Below the pieces are notes generated by a model that worked only from the letters and a program-made list of their open reading frames with translations, was not told the DNA's origin and did no database searches. The position numbers and the translations under genes were made by a program. 64,000 bases of DNA from Bacillus sp. BP-3 (GTDB lineage: Bacteria > Bacillota > Bacilli > Bacillales > Bacillaceae_G): positions 186,001 to 250,000 of the forward strand of contig NZ_JAQOTJ010000003.1 of assembly GCF_028401955.1 (NCBI RefSeq), in the 5' to 3' direction. This document shows, in pieces, positions 44,872 to 54,089 of this stretch (positions are counted from its first letter, which is position 1; each line of letters begins with the position of its first letter).

Positions 44872-46044
44872 ATGAGGTATATAACAGCTGGTGAATCACA
44901 CGGTCCGCAGTTGACAGTAATTTTAGAAGGTGTTCCTGCAGGTCTATCTTTAACTGCAGAAGATATAAATAAAGAGTTATTAAGACGCCAAAAGGGCTAT
45001 GGCCGCGGAAGACGGATGCAAATTGAAACGGATACTGTGGAAATTGTAAGCGGCGTGCGTCATGGCTATACTCTTGGTTCACCGATTACATTGGTTGTGA
45101 AAAATGATGATTTCAAACATTGGACAAAAGTCATGGGTACACATCCGATTCCGGAGCAAGAAAGTAAAGAAATGAAACGAACGATTACAAAACCACGTCC
45201 AGGGCATGCGGATTTAAATGGAGCAATTAAGTATGGTCATCGTGATATACGCAATGTATTAGAACGCTCTTCTGCAAGGGAGACAACTGTGAGAGTAGCC
45301 GCAGGGGCTGTTGCGAAACAGATTTTAACCGCGTTAGGAGTAAATATTGCAGGGCATGTCCTTGAAATTGGTGGTGTAAAAGCGAAGCAAGTTCTTGGAA
45401 AATCATTAGAAGAGATGCAACTGATTTCAGAACATTCGCCTGTTCGCTGCTTAGATCACGAAGCAGCGAAAGCAATAATGGAAGCAATTGATGCAGCGAA
45501 AAGTAATGGAGATTCTATAGGTGGCATCGTGGAAGTGGTTGCGGAAGGAATGCCGATTGGCGTTGGTAGTTACGTTCATTATGACCGGAAACTAGATGCA
45601 AGGTTAGCGGCGGCTGTCATGAGTATGAATGCATTTAAAGGTGTTGAAATTGGCATTGGTTTTGAAGCAGCAAGGCGACCAGGAAGTGCTGTACATGATG
45701 AGATTTTGTGGGATGACGAAATGGGTTACACGCGAAAAACGAATAACGCTGGTGGATTAGAAGGCGGAATGACAACAGGAATGCCGATTGTTGTTAGGGG
45801 TGTGATGAAACCAATTCCTACATTATATAAACCACTAGCAAGTGTAGATATTGATACGAAGGAAGTATTTCAAGCAAGTATTGAACGTTCAGATAGCTGT
45901 GCAGTACCAGCAGCGAGTGTAGTGACAGAAGCAGTTGTCGCTTGGGAACTGGCTGATGCATTAGTAGAACAATTTGGACAAGATCGTATGGAGCTGATAA
46001 AGAACAATATTGCTCAGCATAAGAAGTATGCGAAAGAATTTTAA
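44872..46044 (+). CDS. aroF: Chorismate synthase
   Basis: A 390-residue enzyme of normal length. Signatures: [20 protein letters not shown] at the start, [55 protein letters not shown], and [19 protein letters not shown] plus KPIPTL in the C-terminal half. It converts EPSP to chorismate with reduced FMN. Behind AAAGGGGAAATAAA. With the DAHP synthase it brackets the first and last steps of chorismate synthesis; the intermediate steps are elsewhere. Confidence 0.96.
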   Translation: MRYITAGESHGPQLTVILEGVPAGLSLTAEDINKELLRRQKGYGRGRRMQIETDTVEIVSGVRHGYTLGSPITLVVKNDDFKHWTKVMGTHPIPEQESKEMKRTITKPRPGHADLNGAIKYGHRDIRNVLERSSARETTVRVAAGAVAKQILTALGVNIAGHVLEIGGVKAKQVLGKSLEEMQLISEHSPVRCLDHEAAKAIMEAIDAAKSNGDSIGGIVEVVAEGMPIGVGSYVHYDRKLDARLAAAVMSMNAFKGVEIGIGFEAARRPGSAVHDEILWDDEMGYTRKTNNAGGLEGGMTTGMPIVVRGVMKPIPTLYKPLASVDIDTKEVFQASIERSDSCAVPAASVVTEAVVAWELADALVEQFGQDRMELIKNNIAQHKKYAKEF

Positions 46045-46103
46045 ATGAAACAATAAAAGTCGCTATTTCTATTTTTAAGAGATAGTGACTTTTATTGTTT
46101 CAT
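46042..46103. terminator. Bidirectional terminator between aroF and the TSUP gene
   Basis: ATGAAACAATAAAAGTC at 46044-46060 pairs with GACTTTTATTGTTTCAT at 46087-46103, continuing inward through CTATTTCT/AGAGATAG with one mismatch. About 25 pairs in all. Confidence 0.85.
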
Positions 46104-46106
46104 GAA

Positions 46107-46877
46107 TTAAATAAGATGTAGATAATCTAAAATGTTTTTTCCGATTAAAAAGAGAGTTACTGCGATAAATAATATTCTGACATACGATACACCTTTTTTA
46201 ATCGCGAAGTTGGATCCTACAAGAGCTCCTAAAATCATAGCAATCCCCATCGGAATTCCATATGAAAAATTCACAATATCTAAGTATAAAAACATGATGA
46301 GAGCGGCAATGTTACTACCAAAATTAAGAACTTTTGCATTACCGGCTGACTGAATAAAATCAAACCCAATCATTAAAAAGGAAAATAGCAAAAACGAACC
46401 AGTTCCAGCCCCAAAGAATCCGTCATAAAATCCAATAATAAATACTGTTACCGCAAAGGCTGCTCCTCTTTTCCAGTTCATTCCTTCATATGTAGAATCT
46501 TTTCCCCAATCTTTTTTCAAAATTGTATAGATAGCAACTGTAATTAGTAATACTAGCACTAATGGTTTTAATACTTGTGAGGAAATATGCTTTACCACAT
46601 ATGCACCAAAAAACGAACCAATTACAGTCAAAGGGAATAATTTAGATACAAGCCGAAAATTAACTTTACCTGATTTAATAAATGATATTGTACTTGTTAA
46701 AGCTCCCATTGAACTAGCTAATTTATTCGTAGCAATTGCTGTTGAAGGTGGCAATCCTGTAAATAGTAAGGCCGGTATAGAAATCAAACCACCACCTCCA
46801 ACTACTGAATCGATGAATGCAGCTAAAAAACCAGATAGTACTAAAAAAGCTAGTGTGTATAAGTTTAAATCTTCCAT
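46107..46877 (-). CDS. TSUP-family (TauE/SafE) permease
   Basis: A 256-residue protein with eight membrane segments. AAFIDSVVGGGGLISIPALLFTGLPPSTAIATNKLAS is the family's opening, and IGFYDGFFGAGTGSFLLF the matching second-half motif, reflecting the internal duplication. TSUP proteins move sulphite, sulphoacetate, thiosulphate and similar anions. It faces a TrmB-type regulator across a dyad at 46928-46953, so regulation by that protein is plausible. Confidence 0.88.
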   Translation of the reverse strand: MEDLNLYTLAFLVLSGFLAAFIDSVVGGGGLISIPALLFTGLPPSTAIATNKLASSMGALTSTISFIKSGKVNFRLVSKLFPLTVIGSFFGAYVVKHISSQVLKPLVLVLLITVAIYTILKKDWGKDSTYEGMNWKRGAAFAVTVFIIGFYDGFFGAGTGSFLLFSFLMIGFDFIQSAGNAKVLNFGSNIAALIMFLYLDIVNFSYGIPMGIAMILGALVGSNFAIKKGVSYVRILFIAVTLFLIGKNILDYLHLI

Positions 46878-46927
46878 AGTAACTACTCCTAAAATAGTAT
46901 TTTGTTATTAAAGAAAGGTTCTAATTA

Positions 46928-46953
46928 TTAGTCACTATTAAAGTAGTGACTAA
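46928..46953. promoter_or_regulatory. 10-bp-arm inverted repeat between TSUP and TrmB genes
   Basis: TTAGTCACTA, spacer TTAAAG, TAGTGACTAA. It is about 50 bases upstream of the TSUP start. A half-site-like AATGACTAA recurs at about 46999-47007. Likely operator for the adjacent TrmB regulator; inference from position and symmetry. Confidence 0.55.
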
Positions 46954-47159
46954 ATATATGTTAGCAAAATCATAAGTATTTGTGAATAAAAAATTCGAAA
47001 ATAATGACTAATAAGGAAAGTTGAGAAATCAAATTTAATTAGATGTTAGCAATTGATAACGAAATAGAAATCATTTACTAAAATGTTTTTTAACGATACT
47101 ATTAGCTTTAGTAGTTAAATATTTAACGTTATTTTAAACGCTTATATAGGAAGGTTATT

Positions 47160-47939
47160 ATGGAAAAAATCTTACAAAAAGTTCAATCGCTAGGTTTTAA
47201 TCAATACGAAGCGAAAGCGTATGTAGCCCTTGTATATTTAGGGGCATCAAGCGCTTATCAAATAAGTAAACAATCAGGTGTTCCTCGTGCTCGGATATAT
47301 GAAGTGTTAGAAGGATTAGAAAAAATGGGTGTGGTGATGAAAGAAGAAGTAAATGAAGCTACACAATATTCTCCTTTGCCTGTTGATGTATTTCTAGAAT
47401 CAATTAAACAAAAATGGGAAGATACATATACATCTGTACAACAAGAATTAAAAGCAGTTGAAAGTCAAAGGCCAAAAACTGATCCGCGTGTTATAACGAT
47501 AAAGGGAGAAGAAACGATACTTTCATTTTGTCGCATTCTACTTCGCCGAGCTCAAAACAGAATTATAATATCTATGTGGAGGACAATGTATGAAAAGCTT
47601 GAAGATGACTTACAAGAGATGCAAAAAACTTGTAGTCTAAAGGGAATTGTTTTTCAAGTTGAGAATCCATTGCCAAATTTAGTAATTCATCGTAAGACCG
47701 ATTATATAGATAACATCGGAGAAAAAAAGTGGTTTATTATTTCTATTGATGGCAAAGAAATGATTTACGGTCACCCTGTAGAACAAAATGAAAATACCTT
47801 TTATACAGATGACCCTGTACATGTGTCACTATTAGAAAATTACATATGGCATGATGTATTAGTGAATCGATTAATGCAAGAAAGTAAAGAGAATTTACAA
47901 CCTTGGATTTCTGCAGAAAGAGAAAAGTTTTTTAATTAA
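47160..47939 (+). CDS. TrmB-family transcriptional regulator
   Basis: A 259-residue protein. VQSLGFNQYEAKAYVALVYLGASSAYQISKQSGVPRARIYEVLEGLEKMG is the TrmB/MarR-like winged helix; a coiled-coil linker (residues 80-105) follows, then a PLD-like sensor domain typical of TrmB regulators (IKGEETILSFCRILLRRAQNRIIISMW). TrmB proteins normally sense sugars in archaea; bacterial members sense varied ligands. Faces the TSUP permease gene and probably controls it. AGGAAGG lies seven bases ahead of the ATG. Confidence 0.85.
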   Translation: MEKILQKVQSLGFNQYEAKAYVALVYLGASSAYQISKQSGVPRARIYEVLEGLEKMGVVMKEEVNEATQYSPLPVDVFLESIKQKWEDTYTSVQQELKAVESQRPKTDPRVITIKGEETILSFCRILLRRAQNRIIISMWRTMYEKLEDDLQEMQKTCSLKGIVFQVENPLPNLVIHRKTDYIDNIGEKKWFIISIDGKEMIYGHPVEQNENTFYTDDPVHVSLLENYIWHDVLVNRLMQESKENLQPWISAEREKFFN

Positions 47940-47989
47940 TGATTTCCACATATTACTCGATAAAATGTAGAGATCCTATAGAAATGTTT

Positions 47990-48030
47990 ACGGAGATCGC
48001 TTAACGTTTATTATAAGCGGTCTTTTTTAG
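47990..48030 (+). terminator. Terminator of the TrmB gene
   Basis: AGATCGCTTA pairs with TAAGCGGTCT (G-T pair), followed by TTTTTT. The sequence from 48031 to 48263 ahead of the sigma-factor gene is AT-rich with no gene; no confident promoter was found there. Confidence 0.7.
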
Positions 48031-48263
48031 TATACATTTTGTAAGTGAATAACATTAAAATACCTCATCTTTTTTTCTTCCACATAATTTCTTGTAATTT
48101 CCTTTCATTTTATGTTCGAAATTTTAAAAAAGTCTCTGAAATTGATAAGCTATAAACTTCGCACTTCAAATAAAATTTTTTATAGTTATTGCGAGAGAAA
48201 AAATTTTCTCAAACGTTATATAGAGTGTAAAAGCTTTTACAAAAATGTAAGGAGAGTTGTTAC

Positions 48264-48830
48264 ATGAAGTCTAATGATACAAATTTTATACGGCGATTAC
48301 AGCGACAAAAAGAAGACGCACTCGAATTCATAGTCGATATGTATTTACCGCTAATAAAAGGAATTACTTATAAAATCCTTGCTCCACTTGAAAATAAAGG
48401 AGTCATAGAAGAATGTATAAATGATGTATTTTTGTCCATTTGGAACAATTCGAAAAAGTTTCATGGAGATCAAACTGATTTTAAGAAATGGATTTGCGCG
48501 ATTGCGAAATTTAAAGCGATTGATTATTATCGAAAGGCTGCAAACAATATAGAACTTCCTCAAAATTATATGGATTTGAATGCAGAAAAGTCACCTGAAG
48601 ATGAACTGATTTTAATAGAAGACCGAAATGAACTCATAAAGTTAATGAATCAGTTAGAGCCAATCGATAGAGAGATTTTTATTATGAAGTTTTTTCTAGG
48701 TTTAAAAACGGAAGATATAGCACAAAAATTTGGTTTAACTAGAGCAGCTGTAGATAATCGGATTTATCGGGGGAAAAAGAAACTGCATAAAACTGCTACA
48801 AATCTTAATTTGGGAGGTAGTGTAGTATGA
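48264..48830 (+). CDS. ECF-type sigma-70 family factor
   Basis: A 188-residue protein with regions 2 and 4 only. Region 2: FIRRLQRQKEDALEFIVDMYLP, ECINDVFLSIWNNSKKF (core binding, -10), KKWICAIAKFKAIDYYRKA. Region 4: LNQLEPIDREIFIMKFFLGLKTEDIAQKFGLTRAAVDNRIYRGKKKL-like helix-turn-helix. The following gene overlaps by four bases (ATGA) and encodes its predicted membrane anti-sigma, so the pair is coupled in a fixed ratio. Target regulon not visible. AAGGAGAG precedes the ATG. Confidence 0.9.
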   Translation: MKSNDTNFIRRLQRQKEDALEFIVDMYLPLIKGITYKILAPLENKGVIEECINDVFLSIWNNSKKFHGDQTDFKKWICAIAKFKAIDYYRKAANNIELPQNYMDLNAEKSPEDELILIEDRNELIKLMNQLEPIDREIFIMKFFLGLKTEDIAQKFGLTRAAVDNRIYRGKKKLHKTATNLNLGGSVV

Positions 48831-49927
48831 AAGATATTTATGAATTGTTAAATGATGTAGATATAGATGAAACGGAATTTAAAGAAATGGAAGTAAGTGA
48901 ACTTGAAAAGGCAAAGGTGAAACGCACTTTAAAACAATCTATACATAAGAAGAAATATACAAAAAGTTGGAAAGTAAAAATCGTTGCAGCTACAATTATT
49001 GTTGGTTTATCAGCTACTACTTTTGGATTAGCATTTCCTACTTATGCAGGGAGTTTACCTATAATGGGTGATATTTTTCGCTTTTTAGATAATGGGAGAA
49101 CAGGTCTTTACGGTGGTTATAAAGAGTTTTCAACTGAAATGAATATGACAAAAGAAAGTAAAGATATTAAAGTTACTATTAATGATGCGGTTTTTGATGG
49201 GAAAACAACAACATTTACATATTCTATAGAAAGTGAACAAGACTTAGGGGATAAACCTGTTGTATTCGATAATTTAAATTTAGTGGGGGCAGATGGAATG
49301 ACAGGAAGTTCTCAAATTTCAAAAGTTGCTGAAAAGAAGTATGTAGGCTTGGTAACGGCTACTCATCAAAATCCAAAGAAAAAAGATTCTATAAATGTAA
49401 GATGGAATGTAGAAGGTATAAAAATTTCAGATCAGGAGAAAGAAATTAAAGGAAATTGGAATTTCGCTTTTAATTTAAAAGCAATAGATAATAATGAGAA
49501 GTCGATTAACGGTAGTGTAGAAAAAGATGGTGTAAAAGTAAATATGGAGAAGTTAACAATAACACCGATGTCATTCATTGTTTACTACAACCAAGAAGTT
49601 TCTAAAGAAGTTAGAAAGAAATGGGATGATGTGGATATAGAGTTAGAAATTAAAGATGACTTAGGAAATCAATATTCGGGGGAAGGAAACGGAGGAACTG
49701 GTAAAGATCCATATAATATTAGCTGGAGTAAAACGTTTCAAAAGCTTGATAAAAATGCAACTAAACTAATCATAACCCCTCATGTTAATTTACGAATTCA
49801 TACTCCTGATAATCATGGAGGAGTAGAAATGACAGGAGGAAAAGAAAAGAAAATCTCAGTGCCAGAAAAATCTGGTGGAGAGAAGAATTTTGTTTTAGAA
49901 GATATAGTGATTGATTTAAAGAAATAA
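48827..49927 (+). CDS. Membrane anti-sigma factor with DUF4179 domain
   Basis: A 366-residue protein. The cytoplasmic N-terminus (1-47) is acidic then basic, followed by a single membrane helix (about 48-68, VKIVAATIIVGLSATTFGLAF) and an extracellular region with the DUF4179 opening YAGSLPIMGDIFRFLDNGRTGLYGGY and a DUF5643-like C-terminal part. Proteins of this build are encoded directly after ECF sigma genes and are thought to hold the sigma factor at the membrane. The extracellular domain presumably senses an envelope signal. Confidence 0.82.
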   Translation: MKDIYELLNDVDIDETEFKEMEVSELEKAKVKRTLKQSIHKKKYTKSWKVKIVAATIIVGLSATTFGLAFPTYAGSLPIMGDIFRFLDNGRTGLYGGYKEFSTEMNMTKESKDIKVTINDAVFDGKTTTFTYSIESEQDLGDKPVVFDNLNLVGADGMTGSSQISKVAEKKYVGLVTATHQNPKKKDSINVRWNVEGIKISDQEKEIKGNWNFAFNLKAIDNNEKSINGSVEKDGVKVNMEKLTITPMSFIVYYNQEVSKEVRKKWDDVDIELEIKDDLGNQYSGEGNGGTGKDPYNISWSKTFQKLDKNATKLIITPHVNLRIHTPDNHGGVEMTGGKEKKISVPEKSGGEKNFVLEDIVIDLKK

Positions 49928-50034
49928 CAATATTCTATGAACATTTTAGCGTATTTTTCCATAAAAATGTAGCATAACTAAACGTAAGTAATTACACATT
50001 TGATATGTTAACAATTTTAAGGGGGAAATAGCGC

Positions 50035-50283
50035 ATGGCATTTTTATGGTCATTAATTGTTGGCGGTATTTTAGGTTGGTTTGCAAGCTTAATTATCGGA
50101 AGAGATGTTCCTGGTGGTGTAATTGGTAATATTATTGCGGGGATCATTGGATCCTGGATTGGTACATCGCTTCTTGGTAAATTCGGCCCTGTGATTGGCG
50201 GCTTTTCAATTGTCCCAGCCTTAATTGGTTCCATTATTCTTATTTTTATCGTTAGCTTTTTGCTTCGGATGATGAAAAAGTAA
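50035..50283 (+). CDS. GlsB/YeaQ/YmgE-family stress-response membrane protein
   Basis: An 82-residue protein with three hydrophobic segments and the family's Gly-rich motifs: GGILGWFASLIIGRDVPGG, then GNIIAGIIGSWIGTSLLG. The family is induced by general or acid stress in several bacteria and may affect membrane organisation with Asp23-like proteins. AAGGGGGAAATAGCGC precedes the ATG. It has its own terminator (50289-50322). Confidence 0.9.
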   Translation: MAFLWSLIVGGILGWFASLIIGRDVPGGVIGNIIAGIIGSWIGTSLLGKFGPVIGGFSIVPALIGSIILIFIVSFLLRMMKK

Positions 50284-50288
50284 AGTAG

Positions 50289-50322
50289 GAGGACTGTTTA
50301 CTAGTGTAAGCAATCCTTTTTC
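50289..50322 (+). terminator. Terminator of the GlsB-like gene
   Basis: AGGACTGTTTAC pairs with GTAAGCAATCCT (G-U pairs and one mismatch), followed by TTTTTC. Confidence 0.7.
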
Positions 50323-50350
50323 GTTAATTTTGTGTTATATTCATAAATCT

Positions 50351-50369
50351 GTTATGCTAAGGGCATAAC
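50351..50369. promoter_or_regulatory. Small dyad ahead of the acidic-protein gene
   Basis: GTTATGC, TAAGG, GCATAAC; 7-base arms. TATGCT inside it could be a -10, so the dyad overlaps the probable promoter and transcription start. Symmetry suggests an operator, but it is short. Confidence 0.35.
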
Positions 50370-50385
50370 ATTTGGAGGTGTCAAC

Positions 50386-50781
50386 ATGAAAGAATTTACA
50401 GTTAATTTTCATCAAGAAGATAATGCAAAAGCAACGACTGTTTATAAATTAAATGAAGATGATTTTAATAAAGCTACAGAAGGCGGTACGCGTCATCTGT
50501 TTGATTTAGATACAAACGTAGGTTTTTTTGTTTTCTTCGATGCAGAAGATGCTGAAGGTAATGAGCAATATTTAATGCTTCAATATGAAGGGGATCATGA
50601 AGAACCAAGCGCGTGCTACGGTTTTGATTTAAAACTATTTTATCAATTTGTAGCTCTGTATTTAAATGATCTTGAATTCCAAGGTGAAACAGATGAAGAA
50701 GAGGAAGAATACGGTCCAATTCATCATTTGGCACATTTACTTTATCACATCGTAGAAGACGGAAAAGAGATTGAAGCTTAA
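50386..50781 (+). CDS. Acidic cytosolic protein of unknown function
   Basis: A 131-residue protein, rich in Asp and Glu, with an acidic run ETDEEEEEYG near residue 105 and alternating strand-like segments (GFFVFFDAEDAEGNEQYLMLQYEG). No signal or membrane segment. I do not recognise the family; it resembles small conserved Bacillus cytosolic proteins. TTTGGAGGTGTCAAC ahead of the ATG is a strong site. Single gene with a terminator behind. Confidence 0.75.
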   Translation: MKEFTVNFHQEDNAKATTVYKLNEDDFNKATEGGTRHLFDLDTNVGFFVFFDAEDAEGNEQYLMLQYEGDHEEPSACYGFDLKLFYQFVALYLNDLEFQGETDEEEEEYGPIHHLAHLLYHIVEDGKEIEA

Positions 50782-50790
50782 TTACATAAG

Positions 50791-50824
50791 AAAGGCTGCC
50801 CATTATGCGGACAGCCTTTTTGTT
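50791..50824. terminator. Bidirectional terminator
   Basis: AAAGGCTGCCC pairs with GGACAGCCTTT (one mismatch), followed by TTTGTTTT on the plus strand. The last codons of the minus-strand MFS gene lie inside it. Confidence 0.8.
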
Positions 50825-52014
50825 TTGTCTTGTTTTAGAATATAAGTTATAAAGAGATACTGACATGTGCCGCCGATGATAAGAAAAACGGCACACATAT
50901 TAAACAAGAAACTCCCGCTAAAATGTTGTAATAATAACGCTCCAGCTGCTGGACCGAGCATTCGTGAAATATCCCAGTGCGTACCGTAAATCGAAAAATA
51001 TATGCCTCGCATATGTTCTGGTGCTAATTCAGAAACGAAACGTAACAAATGATTTAAAGCGATACTTTCTCCTATTGTTAAAATTAGTAGTGTAAAAAAT
51101 AGTAACCATAATGTATTGGAGTAGCCGTAGCCAATCGCGGCAATCGTATAGCAAATATAAGAAATAACAATAATTTTTTGCATAGAAAATTTCTCTGCCC
51201 ATTTTACGACTCCTACTTGCAAAACAATCTCCATAATGCCTTTACAAGTAGCCATAAATGTAAAAACAAACATAAAATTAGTGAATAGTTCCTTTTCGGC
51301 ATATAGTCGATAGTTTGTTTCCATTTGCGCATAGAAAAAACTGATAGGTAGCATAAAAATCATAAGCCCAAACACACTATAATGTCGCGATAGAAAATGT
51401 CTCCAATTCGTAGGTGTAGTTTTTTGTTCATCATGTTGGAAAAGTGGAGCTGTTTCGGGAAGTTGTGTCCATACAAGAACTGAATAGAGAAATAAAGCAG
51501 TAGCTTCTAAGATAAAAAGAATAATTGGATTATCATTGTAGAATAGATATCCAAGTGCAGGACCAACGATTGTTCCGACTGCCCCAACCGTTTGAATGAG
51601 AGCAAATACTTCAGCTTGCTTTTCTTTCTCTGTTACATCTACAATTTGCGCTCGCTGTGCAGGGATATAAAGAGAACGCCCTAGACCATTCATAATGTAA
51701 AAGAGAGCAAAGAGTATAACGGATTCGGCGAAAATAAAACCAGTCATAGCACATGCTTGTAAGAGTAGTCCAGTTAGAATAATTCTTTTTCGTCCATATC
51801 GATCTGTTATGCTGCCGCCAAAAAGTGTAAAGAGAATTTCACTAAGCGGTTGTAGACCAAAAAGTAACATAGTAAACAAGGCGTTTCCATTTAATGCTTT
51901 GTTTACATATAAGATAAAAATAAGTGCGAGCATTGCTCCGGTTATACTTGTTAATAGTTCTCCAAATAACCGAATCCATATTGGTTTACTGTAACGTTTT
52001 GCAAATGTCATCAT
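50803..52014 (-). CDS. MFS drug-efflux-type transporter next to SgrR-like regulator
   Basis: A 403-residue protein with twelve membrane segments. GGSITDRYGRKRIILTGLL is the loop 2-3 motif A and NGLGRSLYIPAQRAQI follows helix 4 as in the YfmO/MdtG-like efflux group. Divergently placed to an SgrR/YbaE-type regulator 100 bases away, the common arrangement for this pair in Bacillus. Substrate unknown; a toxic sugar phosphate or drug is possible by analogy. Confidence 0.85.
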   Translation of the reverse strand: MMTFAKRYSKPIWIRLFGELLTSITGAMLALIFILYVNKALNGNALFTMLLFGLQPLSEILFTLFGGSITDRYGRKRIILTGLLLQACAMTGFIFAESVILFALFYIMNGLGRSLYIPAQRAQIVDVTEKEKQAEVFALIQTVGAVGTIVGPALGYLFYNDNPIILFILEATALFLYSVLVWTQLPETAPLFQHDEQKTTPTNWRHFLSRHYSVFGLMIFMLPISFFYAQMETNYRLYAEKELFTNFMFVFTFMATCKGIMEIVLQVGVVKWAEKFSMQKIIVISYICYTIAAIGYGYSNTLWLLFFTLLILTIGESIALNHLLRFVSELAPEHMRGIYFSIYGTHWDISRMLGPAAGALLLQHFSGSFLFNMCAVFLIIGGTCQYLFITYILKQDKTKRLSA

Positions 52015-52114
52015 TTCATTCTCTCCTTTCTATATGGAAATTTTATGATAGAAAGGAAAGAGGAAAAAGAGTAGAATGGAGCAAAGAAATTTTTCATCTT
52101 TTAGGGGGATATGC

Positions 52115-53890
52115 ATGGTAATTTTGGATCATTACATACAGCTTTGGCTTCAGTATGCAAAAGGGAGAAATCTTGGGGACAACATAGAAATATCGCTGCA
52201 AGACATTTCAAAATCATTATATTGTACAGATCGAAATAGTAAATTCACAATAAAAAAACTAGAAGAAATGCAATGGATTTGTTGGTTTCCAGGACGGGGA
52301 AGAGGAAATCGATCGAAAATCGCTTTTTTACAAGATCCTGCATCGCTTATTTATGAAAAAGGAAAAGCATTAGTAAAACAAGGCGAAATCAAAAGTGGAA
52401 AAGCATTTATTCAAACATATGCAAAACATTTCCCTTACATATTAAAACAATTCCAAACATGGATTGACACACTTTTTGGATACCACATTGAACAGTCACC
52501 TCAAGGAAGAATTGATGTTTTACGTTTAAACATGCGCATACGGCCAATTACATGTTTAGATCCGATGTATGTGACACTCCGTTCTGAGTGCCACATTGTT
52601 AAGCACGTTTGTGATACGCTTGTTCATTATAATGAATTGACAAATGAAATTGAACCTCGCCTTGCTTTCTATTGGGAATACAATCATACACATAATATAT
52701 GGACATTTTATCTCCGTAAAGGCGTTCATTTTCATAATCAAAAAACGTTTACTGCACAAGATGTTAAGTATACTTTCAATCGTTTTTTAAGTACAAAAGA
52801 TAATCCTTATCGATGGATGCTGCAAGATATTAAAAGTATACATATCGTAAGTGAATATACAATCGAAATTCACTTGCAAAGAGAAAATGAATTATTTTTA
52901 CATATTTTAGGGGGGGGACATTGTTCTATTGTTTCGGAATCATATGTAACAGAGAATAATGCATGCCTATTAAATGGAACAGGTCCATTCAAACTTGTTA
53001 AAAATGATGATGCACTTCTTATTTTGGAAGTAAATCCTTTATATTTTCGTGAACGCCCATTTCTTGATCGTATTGAACTATGGTACTCACAAGATTTAAG
53101 CAGTTATAGTGGTTATGAGGTATTATTAGGTTCTTTACAGCATGATAGAAAGAATGTTCAAAAAGAAACGTCTCAATTAGAAGCGAATGTAACATACATA
53201 ACACTCAATACAAAAAAACAAGGTCCCATGCAACATATAGCTTTTAGGCAAGCTGTACAACAAATTATCAATGGCAAGAAAATATTAAATGATTTAAGAG
53301 GGGAACGAGAAGAAGTAGCAACGAATTTGTTATTAGGGAAAACAATCGAAATAAATAAAGAAAGTTCAATTAAAGAGTTATTGAGAATTAGTGGATATAG
53401 TGGGGAAACATTATATTTATATACTTTTCAAGAGCAAGATCACGTTGAGGATTCACATTGGATTCGAAGGGAATGTGCTAAGTATGGAATTAAGATAGAA
53501 CTATCTTTTTTAGATGCACATGAACTTCTTACACTTCGAACAATAGAAGAAGCTGATTTGATTCATGATAGTGCTACAATAAGCGAGCACACTGAATTAA
53601 GCTATCTATATTTACTACTAACGACAAATAGTTTTCTTCATCAGCATAGTTCTTTCAATTTAAATGAAAAGTTGAAACGTGTATTTAAGGAACAAAATCA
53701 GAGTGTACGAATGCAATTGTTAGGGGAAACAGAACAGGAGCTCTTAGAAAATATTCATATCATTCCTTTGTATCGTAACAATATGACGATACATACGCAT
53801 GAGACAATACAAAATGTAGAAATTAATTCCCAGGGCTGGATTAATTTTTATCATATTTGGTTTAAACATACACATAACGTAACAATGTAG
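52115..53890 (+). CDS. SgrR-family regulator (HTH plus periplasmic-binding-like domain)
   Basis: A 591-residue protein. Residues 1-90 form the SgrR-type winged helix: DHYIQLWLQYAKG, ISLQDISKSLYCTDRNSKFTIKKLEEMQW, ending WFPGRGRGNRSKIAF. From about residue 165 comes an SBP_bac_5 oligopeptide-binding fold (LAFYWEYNHTHNIWTFYLRKGVHFHNQKTFTAQDVKYTFNRF is the family motif). There is no signal peptide, so the binding domain works as a cytoplasmic sensor. Start ATG 52115 follows TAGGGGGATATGC; an in-frame ATG at 52076 is possible. Probably controls the divergent MFS gene. Confidence 0.85.
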   Translation: MVILDHYIQLWLQYAKGRNLGDNIEISLQDISKSLYCTDRNSKFTIKKLEEMQWICWFPGRGRGNRSKIAFLQDPASLIYEKGKALVKQGEIKSGKAFIQTYAKHFPYILKQFQTWIDTLFGYHIEQSPQGRIDVLRLNMRIRPITCLDPMYVTLRSECHIVKHVCDTLVHYNELTNEIEPRLAFYWEYNHTHNIWTFYLRKGVHFHNQKTFTAQDVKYTFNRFLSTKDNPYRWMLQDIKSIHIVSEYTIEIHLQRENELFLHILGGGHCSIVSESYVTENNACLLNGTGPFKLVKNDDALLILEVNPLYFRERPFLDRIELWYSQDLSSYSGYEVLLGSLQHDRKNVQKETSQLEANVTYITLNTKKQGPMQHIAFRQAVQQIINGKKILNDLRGEREEVATNLLLGKTIEINKESSIKELLRISGYSGETLYLYTFQEQDHVEDSHWIRRECAKYGIKIELSFLDAHELLTLRTIEEADLIHDSATISEHTELSYLYLLLTTNSFLHQHSSFNLNEKLKRVFKEQNQSVRMQLLGETEQELLENIHIIPLYRNNMTIHTHETIQNVEINSQGWINFYHIWFKHTHNVTM

Positions 53891-53907
53891 TAAAACAAAG
53901 TACTCAT

Positions 53908-53955
53908 AACCCATCATTTCTTCGAACGTTATACGATGAAATGATGGGTTTATTC
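53908..53955 (+). terminator. Terminator of the SgrR-like gene
   Basis: AACCCATCATTTC (53908-53920) pairs perfectly with GAAATGATGGGTT (53938-53950), extended inside by TTCG/CGAT-like pairing, followed by TATTCTTT. Confidence 0.85.
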
Positions 53956-54089
53956 TTTAATATAGGGAGGATAAATCTATACTAGTGATAGCGCTTATTA
54001 TAGTTTGTTTTTCATAAAGATAGGAAAACACTCCTTCACAGTGCAACAATGTTATGTTACACTGAATAAAAAGAAGGGAGAGCAAAATT

